From: an uncultured Bacilli bacterium
Lineage (GTDB): Bacteria; Bacillota_I; Bacilli_A; RF39; UBA660
Length of the DNA stretch: 18,299 nt
NCBI GenBank assembly: GCA_947628635.1
Contig: CANRAX010000012.1
Span: 1 to 18,299 of the forward strand
Reading direction: 5' to 3'
Shown here: positions 14,849 through 18,299 of the stretch, piece by piece
How positions within the stretch are numbered: the first letter of the stretch is position 1
Layout: each line of letters starts with the position of its first letter
The notes under the pieces: model-generated
The model's input: the letters and a program-made list of their open reading frames with translations, nothing else
Told to the model about the DNA's origin: nothing
The model's database searches: none
Made by a program: the position numbers and the translations under genes

Positions 14849-14874
14849 GTGAAACCAAATTTACTTATCTTTTT
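14839..14874. terminator. Bidirectional terminator overlapping the ends of both convergent genes
   Basis: AAAAAGATAAGT (14839-14850) and ACTTATCTTTTT (14863-14874) are a perfect 12-bp inverted repeat with a 12-nt loop. The left arm carries the stop of the 14357-14848 gene, and the right arm encodes the last codons and stop of the kinase on the minus strand. Confidence 0.85.
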
Positions 14875-16261
14875 CTTTAGAAATTATAAAATAGAAAGTA
14901 CTACCTTTATTTATTTCAGAATTAACGCCATATTTATATTTATGAAGTTCTAATATATTTTTAACAATTGCTAAGCCAAGACCCGTTCCATAAACATTTC
15001 TTTTATGCTTTTTTTCACTTTTATAATACCTATCCCAAATATATGGAATATCCTCTTTTTTAATTCCAGCTCCTGTATCTTTTACTTCTACTATAATGTT
15101 TTGTTCATTTTCTAATACATTTATAGTAACAGTTAAATCACTACCAGTATAGTTAATAGCATTGTTTATTAAATTATAAATAACTTGTTCAATTTTTCTT
15201 TTATCAGCTAAAATATTAATTTCTTTAGCATTATAATTAAAATTAAATTTATAATTATCTAATTCTTGAAAAACTTTGTATTTTTCTAAAACCTCATTTA
15301 CTAAAGAAATCAAATCAAATTTTTCAATATTTAATTTTTCAATATTAGCTTCAACACTTGATAAATCTAAAATATCATTTACTAAAAGTGTTAGTCGATT
15401 AACTTCTGCTATTATCGTATTCATATCTTCTTTTTGCTTTTTAATTTTACCTTTATGTAAATCAACACTCATTTCAGCATAAGCCTTAATCATTGTTAGA
15501 GGCGTTTTTAAATCATGAGAAACATTAGCCATTAAATCTCTTCGTAATTCTTCTGTTTTACTAAGCTCATTTTTAGCATAATTTAAAGTTTTAGCTAATT
15601 CATCTAATTCTTCTATTTTACTATCTTCAAAATTAACAGAAAAATCTTTCTTAGCAAGATTTTTTGCTGATTCATTTATTTTGATAATTGGTTTAGAAAT
15701 ATGCCTAGAAATAAAATAGGCTATAACAAATGATAATAATAATACTATTATTGTTACTATAATTAATTGTTTTCTTATAATCGATGCTGTTTGATCAATA
15801 GGAGTTAAAGAAGTATTAATAAATGCAAATTTATCATCATTTAATTTAAGAGCATAGACAAGAGTTTCACTATTATATTTTGAATTTAATAAATTATATG
15901 TTTTTTCATCTATATCACTTTTAATAAAATCCCATTTATAATTAGTTGTTTTATCAGAATTATTAATACAACCTTTACCAAAAAAACTTGAAGTATAGAG
16001 TGAAAAAAGATTTTTATCTATTATTTCAATACATACTTCTTTTTCAAAGGCTAAGTTATTTATTTTTTTTTCAAAGTTATAATCATTATATTTTTTCTTT
16101 AATTTATTGGCAACTACTTTTATATCATTAGTTTTTACTGCTTTATAATAATTATCTAAGAATAAAACCTGAAATATCCATAAAAAACTTAATATCAAAA
16201 TAGAGAAGAGTAAGAAATATTTCCATATTTCTGTATTAATATTATTCTTCATCTTCCACAT
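14861..16261 (-). CDS. Sensor histidine kinase of the OmpR/VanS-like type
   Basis: It is the membrane sensor of the two-component system with the regulator just upstream. The 466-aa protein has membrane helix 1 (about 14-35), an extracellular domain of about 130 residues with two Cys (C77 and C98), and helix 2 (about 166-185). A HAMP linker and a HisKA dimerisation domain follow, with the phosphorylated H249 in NVSHDLKTPL. The ATPase domain has an N box NLINNAINY (363-371), DTGAGI (395-400) and GTGLGL (425-430). I chose ATG 16261, with GAGGAG 12 nt upstream. It overlaps the regulator's end by 20 nt, so translation is coupled. ATG 16252 and a TTG at 16273 are alternatives. The extracellular domain is unfamiliar, so the signal is unknown. 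Confidence 0.9.
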   Translation of the reverse strand: MWKMKNNINTEIWKYFLLFSILILSFLWIFQVLFLDNYYKAVKTNDIKVVANKLKKKYNDYNFEKKINNLAFEKEVCIEIIDKNLFSLYTSSFFGKGCINNSDKTTNYKWDFIKSDIDEKTYNLLNSKYNSETLVYALKLNDDKFAFINTSLTPIDQTASIIRKQLIIVTIIVLLLSFVIAYFISRHISKPIIKINESAKNLAKKDFSVNFEDSKIEELDELAKTLNYAKNELSKTEELRRDLMANVSHDLKTPLTMIKAYAEMSVDLHKGKIKKQKEDMNTIIAEVNRLTLLVNDILDLSSVEANIEKLNIEKFDLISLVNEVLEKYKVFQELDNYKFNFNYNAKEINILADKRKIEQVIYNLINNAINYTGSDLTVTINVLENEQNIIVEVKDTGAGIKKEDIPYIWDRYYKSEKKHKRNVYGTGLGLAIVKNILELHKYKYGVNSEINKGSTFYFIISKEKDK

Positions 16262-16910
16262 ACTTATAACCAACTCCTCGAACTGTAACTAGATTATTAC
16301 GATACTCTAAAAGATTATTCCTAAGCATTTTAATATGTGTATCAACAGTTCTATCATCACCAAAAAAGTCATAACCCCAAACTTTAGAAAGTAATTGTTC
16401 TCTAGAGATAGCGATATTTTTATTATTAATCAAGTAAGTTAAAATTTCAAATTCTTTAGGTGTTACATTAATAAGATTATTATTAATTTTTAAAGTATGA
16501 GCAGAATAATTAATTTCTAGAGTCTTATATTTGTAGAGTTTTAAGGTATTTTTATTAAACCTTTTACTTACAGCTTTAATTCGCGCTATTAATTCTTTAG
16601 GAGAAAAAGGTTTTGTTAAATAATCATCTATTCCAAGTTCAAAACCAAGTAATTTATCATATTCTTGATCTCTTGCTGAAAGAATAATTGTTGGAACTTT
16701 TTTATCTTCTGGTAATTGCTTAAGCATTGAAAATCCATCCATTTCAGGCATCATTATATCTAATATTAAAATATCATATTTATTTTGAAAAAGTAATTTT
16801 AAAGCAACTTGACCACTTTCTGCTTCGTCAACTTTGTATCCTTCATTTAAACAGTATTCTTTTATAACGGAACGAATTTTTTCTTCATCATCAACGATAA
16901 GTAATTTCAT
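16242..16910 (-). CDS. OmpR/PhoB-family response regulator
   Basis: This 222-aa transcription factor has a receiver domain followed by a winged-helix DNA-binding domain. Receiver residues are D7 and D8, the phospho-acceptor D51 (LILDIMMPEMDG), S78 and K100 (TKPF). The C-terminal domain (about 125-218) has VTPKEFEIL, then REQLLSKVWGYDF, DDRTVDTHIKMLRNNL and VRGVGYKY, as in PhoB/OmpR proteins. The start at 16910 is preceded by GAGGTG on the minus strand. It is the first gene of the pair, overlapping the kinase by 20 nt. The target genes cannot be read from the window. Confidence 0.93.
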   Translation of the reverse strand: MKLLIVDDEEKIRSVIKEYCLNEGYKVDEAESGQVALKLLFQNKYDILILDIMMPEMDGFSMLKQLPEDKKVPTIILSARDQEYDKLLGFELGIDDYLTKPFSPKELIARIKAVSKRFNKNTLKLYKYKTLEINYSAHTLKINNNLINVTPKEFEILTYLINNKNIAISREQLLSKVWGYDFFGDDRTVDTHIKMLRNNLLEYRNNLVTVRGVGYKYVEDEE

Positions 16911-16931
16911 ACTCTAACACCTCAAGATAAT

Positions 16932-16961
16932 ATTATATAATAATTGTGTAGTTTATGTGAA
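16932..16961 (-). promoter_or_regulatory. Promoter of the two-component operon
   Basis: On the minus strand: TTCACA (16961-16956; 5 of 6), an 18-nt spacer and TATAAT (16937-16932), upstream of GAGGTG and ATG 16910. Confidence 0.6.
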
Positions 16962-16966
16962 AAGAA

Positions 16967-16992
16967 AAAGAAAAACCTTTTATTTTTTCTTT
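16967..16992 (-). terminator. Weak AU-rich terminator of the XRE gene
   Basis: TTTTTCTTT and AAAGAAAAA (16984-16992 and 16967-16975) form a 9-bp stem with one G-C pair and an 8-nt loop. On the minus strand it is followed by a T-rich stretch. It overlaps the XRE stop codon. It is weak, so some readthrough into the two-component genes is possible. Confidence 0.4.
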
Positions 16993-17198
16993 GGATATGG
17001 TTCTTTTATATCAGTAAGTCCTAAGATGTAATCGATACTAGTTTTGTAGAAAATAGCTAAATTTTTAAGTGCTTGAGTAGGTATATCTGTTTTTTCTGTT
17101 TCATAATTTGAAATAGCTTTTTGTGATATACCTGTTTTTTTATATAAATCTTTTTGTAATAAGTTTTTATCTTGTCTTAAATCTTTCAGTCTATTCAT
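16980..17198 (-). CDS. Small XRE-family (Cro/CI-type) repressor
   Basis: This 72-aa protein is essentially one helix-turn-helix domain. The HTH spans residues 14-34, with a recognition helix near SQKAISNYE (25-33). It is followed by the common family ending ALKNLAIFYKTSIDYILGLTD and a basic tail KEPYPKKK. There is no separate oligomerisation or peptidase domain, so it resembles Cro-like or SinR-like small regulators more than a full CI repressor. GAGGTGA precedes the start on the minus strand. It is transcribed away from the tail-tip gene at 17343, and the 144 bp between them carry three dyad operators. That strongly suggests it represses this gene and probably itself. Confidence 0.9.
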   Translation of the reverse strand: MNRLKDLRQDKNLLQKDLYKKTGISQKAISNYETEKTDIPTQALKNLAIFYKTSIDYILGLTDIKEPYPKKK

Positions 17199-17224
17199 AG
17201 TTTCACCTCAAGAGTATTTTAATA

Positions 17225-17241
17225 TAGTCTTAAATAGTCTA
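17225..17241. promoter_or_regulatory. Operator O1 (imperfect dyad) next to the XRE gene
   Basis: TAGTCT-N5-AGTCTA: the same 17-bp frame as O2 and O3, with one arm altered (TAGTCT for TAGACT). It lies 27 bp before the XRE start and overlaps a TATATT (minus strand, 17226-17221) that could be its -10. Confidence 0.55.
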
Positions 17242-17270
17242 TTGATTTTTAGACTTAACTAGTCTATAAT
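17242..17270 (+). promoter_or_regulatory. Promoter of the tail-tip surface-protein gene
   Basis: TTGATT (17242-17247), a 17-nt spacer and a perfect TATAAT (17265-17270). Transcription would start near 17277, leaving a leader of about 65 nt. The spacer and the edge of the -10 are occupied by operator O2, so a bound repressor should exclude RNA polymerase. Confidence 0.65.
17250..17266. promoter_or_regulatory. Operator O2, perfect dyad
   Basis: TAGACT-N5-AGTCTA, a perfect 6+6 inverted repeat with a 5-nt spacer, inside the promoter spacer. This fits a dimer of the adjacent XRE protein. Confidence 0.65.
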
Positions 17271-17280
17271 ATTATTTAGA

Positions 17281-17297
17281 TAGACTAATTTGGTCTA
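17281..17297. promoter_or_regulatory. Operator O3 downstream of the promoter
   Basis: TAGACT-N5-GGTCTA, the same dyad with one base changed. It is centred 31 bp from O2 (O1 to O2 is 25 bp) and lies just past the expected transcription start. Confidence 0.6.
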
Positions 17298-17342
17298 AGA
17301 AAAAAATGATGTTCAGATAAAAATAATGGAGGATTTAATAAA

Positions 17343-18137
17343 ATGAAAAGAAAAGACAAAAATATAACTAAAAGTATGAATATAAAAATACTAATAGCAT
17401 TTATACTGGGTATAGTAATATCAATAACATCCTCATACGTCTTAGCTGATACTTTAGTAAAAAGCGAAGATGTTTATTATGACAAAACGAGTTCAGGCTT
17501 AGCTGTAAATAATGTGCAAGCAGCCATAGATGGAACCTGCACTAAATTTAGTAATCAATTACAAGAATTTTTATTAAAAGTTTATCCCATAGGAAGTATT
17601 TATATAAGTTATAATAGTACCAATCCAGAAACTTTATTTGGAGGAACATGGGAAGCATACGGAAAAGGACAAACTTTAGTTGGAATAGATACTAATCAAA
17701 CAGAATTTAATACAGTTGGAAAAACTGGTGGAGAAAAAACTGTGACTTTATCGACAGAAAATTTACCCGCACATACTCACGATATAAGCCATACACATAA
17801 AACAGCTTCTACAACAACATCAACAGTGTCTTTAACTGCTCAGTCAGCAACACCAAAGCATACAGTAACAGTGAAATTTCATCCTAATGCTGTAAAAAAA
17901 GTGTCAGGTGGTAACATTGGTGTCCATTCATCAAGTGGTACATCAACTACTACTAATCCAGACAGTCTTACTATAACTGGTGGAGCCCATACACATAGTG
18001 TGACAGGAACAGTGACAATACCATCTCTTTCAACAAATAGTATAAGCACATCAATATCAGGTTCAACTGGTTCTGGAACTGCTTTTAGCACACTTGATCC
18101 TTACATAACAGTTTATATGTGGCGAAGGACAGCATAA
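17343..18137 (+). CDS. Membrane-anchored or secreted protein with phage tail-tip/collar domain
   Basis: This complete 264-aa paralogue of the truncated gene at 1-522 starts with a basic N-terminus (KRKDKN) and a hydrophobic segment (about 13-35) ending SSYVLA-DT. That is a signal peptide or single anchor, which virion fibre proteins lack. A short linker follows (VQAAIDGTC), then the tip domain from YPIGSIYIS (81-89). It has LFGGTWE, ENLPAHTHDISHTH (139-152), a divergent Ser/Thr-rich middle (about 153-210), GGAHTH (213-218), SGSTGSGTAF and the terminus ITVYMWRRTA. HxH clusters may bind metal, as in T4 tail fibres. GGAGGA (17328-17333) precedes the ATG. The gene looks richer in G+C than its neighbours by eye. 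Its operator-controlled promoter suggests switched expression. An adhesin-like role is inferred only. Confidence 0.8.
   Translation: MKRKDKNITKSMNIKILIAFILGIVISITSSYVLADTLVKSEDVYYDKTSSGLAVNNVQAAIDGTCTKFSNQLQEFLLKVYPIGSIYISYNSTNPETLFGGTWEAYGKGQTLVGIDTNQTEFNTVGKTGGEKTVTLSTENLPAHTHDISHTHKTASTTTSTVSLTAQSATPKHTVTVKFHPNAVKKVSGGNIGVHSSSGTSTTTNPDSLTITGGAHTHSVTGTVTIPSLSTNSISTSISGSTGSGTAFSTLDPYITVYMWRRTA
17598..17627 (+). repeat. 30-bp exact copy of bases 1-30
   Basis: This stretch is identical to the first 30 bases of the window, in the same frame and orientation, and encodes IYISYNSTNP in both tail-tip proteins. Identity breaks immediately after it. It marks recent common origin or gene conversion and probably explains why the contig starts here. 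Confidence 0.9.
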
Positions 18138-18158
18138 ATTTTTAAATTATTACTAAAG

Positions 18159-18193
18159 ATTATGAAGAACATTTTTTTCTTCATAATTTTTTT
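18159..18193 (+). terminator. Rho-independent terminator of the tail-tip surface-protein gene
   Basis: ATTATGAAGAA (18159-18169) pairs with TTCTTCATAAT (18177-18187), a perfect 11-bp stem with a 7-nt loop, followed by T's to 18193. Confidence 0.85.
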
Positions 18194-18194
18194 G

Positions 18195-18272
18195 TTTTGT
18201 GCACCGTTAAATTTAAAGATAACTTACCAGTTGTAGAGAAAGTTAGCTTTATTTTTATTTTGTGCACAAAAT
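18195..18272. promoter_or_regulatory. Palindrome and half-copy, possible regulator sites before a truncated promoter
   Basis: ATTTTGTGCACAAAAT (18257-18272) is a perfect 16-bp palindrome. Its left half, TTTTGTGCAC, recurs at 18195-18204, 63 bp away (six helical turns). A consensus TTGACA lies at 18277-18282, but its -10 would fall beyond the window. Probably the control region of a gene outside the contig. Confidence 0.4.
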
Positions 18273-18282
18273 TTTCTTGACA

Positions 18283-18299
18283 AGACCCGTCGGGGGGGG
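18283..18299 (+). other. G-rich contig end, probable sequencing artefact
   Basis: The last 17 bases are C/G-rich and finish in eight G's, unlike anything else in this AT-rich window. Two-colour Illumina chemistry gives poly-G when signal is lost, so these bases may not be genomic. Confidence 0.5.

Noticed and set aside
1..18137. Composite mobile element or prophage bounded by the two tail-tip genes as direct repeats
   Set aside because: The genes between are core functions (dnaB, pyrophosphatase, uppP, helD), with no integrase, transposase or virion genes; excision would remove dnaB.
1..18137. Diversity-generating retroelement acting on the variable tail-tip middles
   Set aside because: No reverse transcriptase, template repeat or accessory gene is present in the window, so there is no direct support.
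1..18299. CRISPR array, tRNA, rRNA or insertion sequence
   Set aside because: No regularly spaced repeats, cloverleaf, rRNA-like or transposase sequence was seen on either strand.

Overview
The window looks like one complete metagenomic contig from an AT-rich Bacillota genome of the class Bacilli, probably a gut-associated relative of RF39 or other wall-bearing Mollicutes-like lineages. The reasons are the strong A/T bias, AGGAGG-type ribosome binding sites, a DnaB-type primosome protein (a Bacilli/Mollicutes marker), the PopT/UppP lipid-carrier enzymes, and use of TGA as a stop (only once, at 9912-9914) with TGG for Trp, so genetic code 11. The taxon is an inference; no rRNA or tRNA is present.

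Layout. (1) 1-522: 3' part of a protein ending in a phage tail-tip/collar-like domain, cut by the window start. (2) 581-1876: dnaB, alone, with no dnaI after it. (3) 2086-2592: a small HD-domain protein. (4) 2676-7631: a five-gene operon of nucleotide-regulated pyrophosphatase, PopT-type DUF368 polyprenyl-phosphate transporter, UppP, a ZIP metal transporter and a CmpB-like membrane protein. It ends at a bidirectional terminator facing a DUF975 membrane protein on the minus strand. (5) 8535-12112: a phosphohexomutase followed by a very large orphan prepilin with Ig-like repeats and a 23-cysteine tail. (6) 12269-14848: HelD-like RNA polymerase recycling helicase and an unrecognised 163-aa protein. 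(7) 16910-14861 (minus): an OmpR-family regulator and its histidine kinase. (8) 16980-18137: a small XRE repressor divergent from a second, complete tail-tip-domain protein, with three evenly built 17-bp operator dyads between them.

How the genes work together. The ppaC-popT-uppP part serves recycling of the undecaprenyl phosphate carrier for cell-wall synthesis: UppP dephosphorylates the carrier outside, PopT returns it, and the pyrophosphatase removes PPi made by biosynthesis. The most interesting part is the surface-display theme. Two paralogous proteins with phage-fibre-tip domains have conserved ends and divergent middles, and the intact one has a membrane anchor or signal peptide. It appears to be controlled by an adjacent XRE repressor through a lambda-like operator set. 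A giant cysteine-rich pilin-like protein is a third candidate surface structure.

Intergenic regions are compact. Terminators are clear hairpins. In at least two places a promoter appears to be nested in the preceding terminator, with its -35 box in the hairpin loop. Both contig ends look like assembly limits: the left end begins inside sequence repeated at 17598-17627, and the right end finishes in a G run foreign to the genome.
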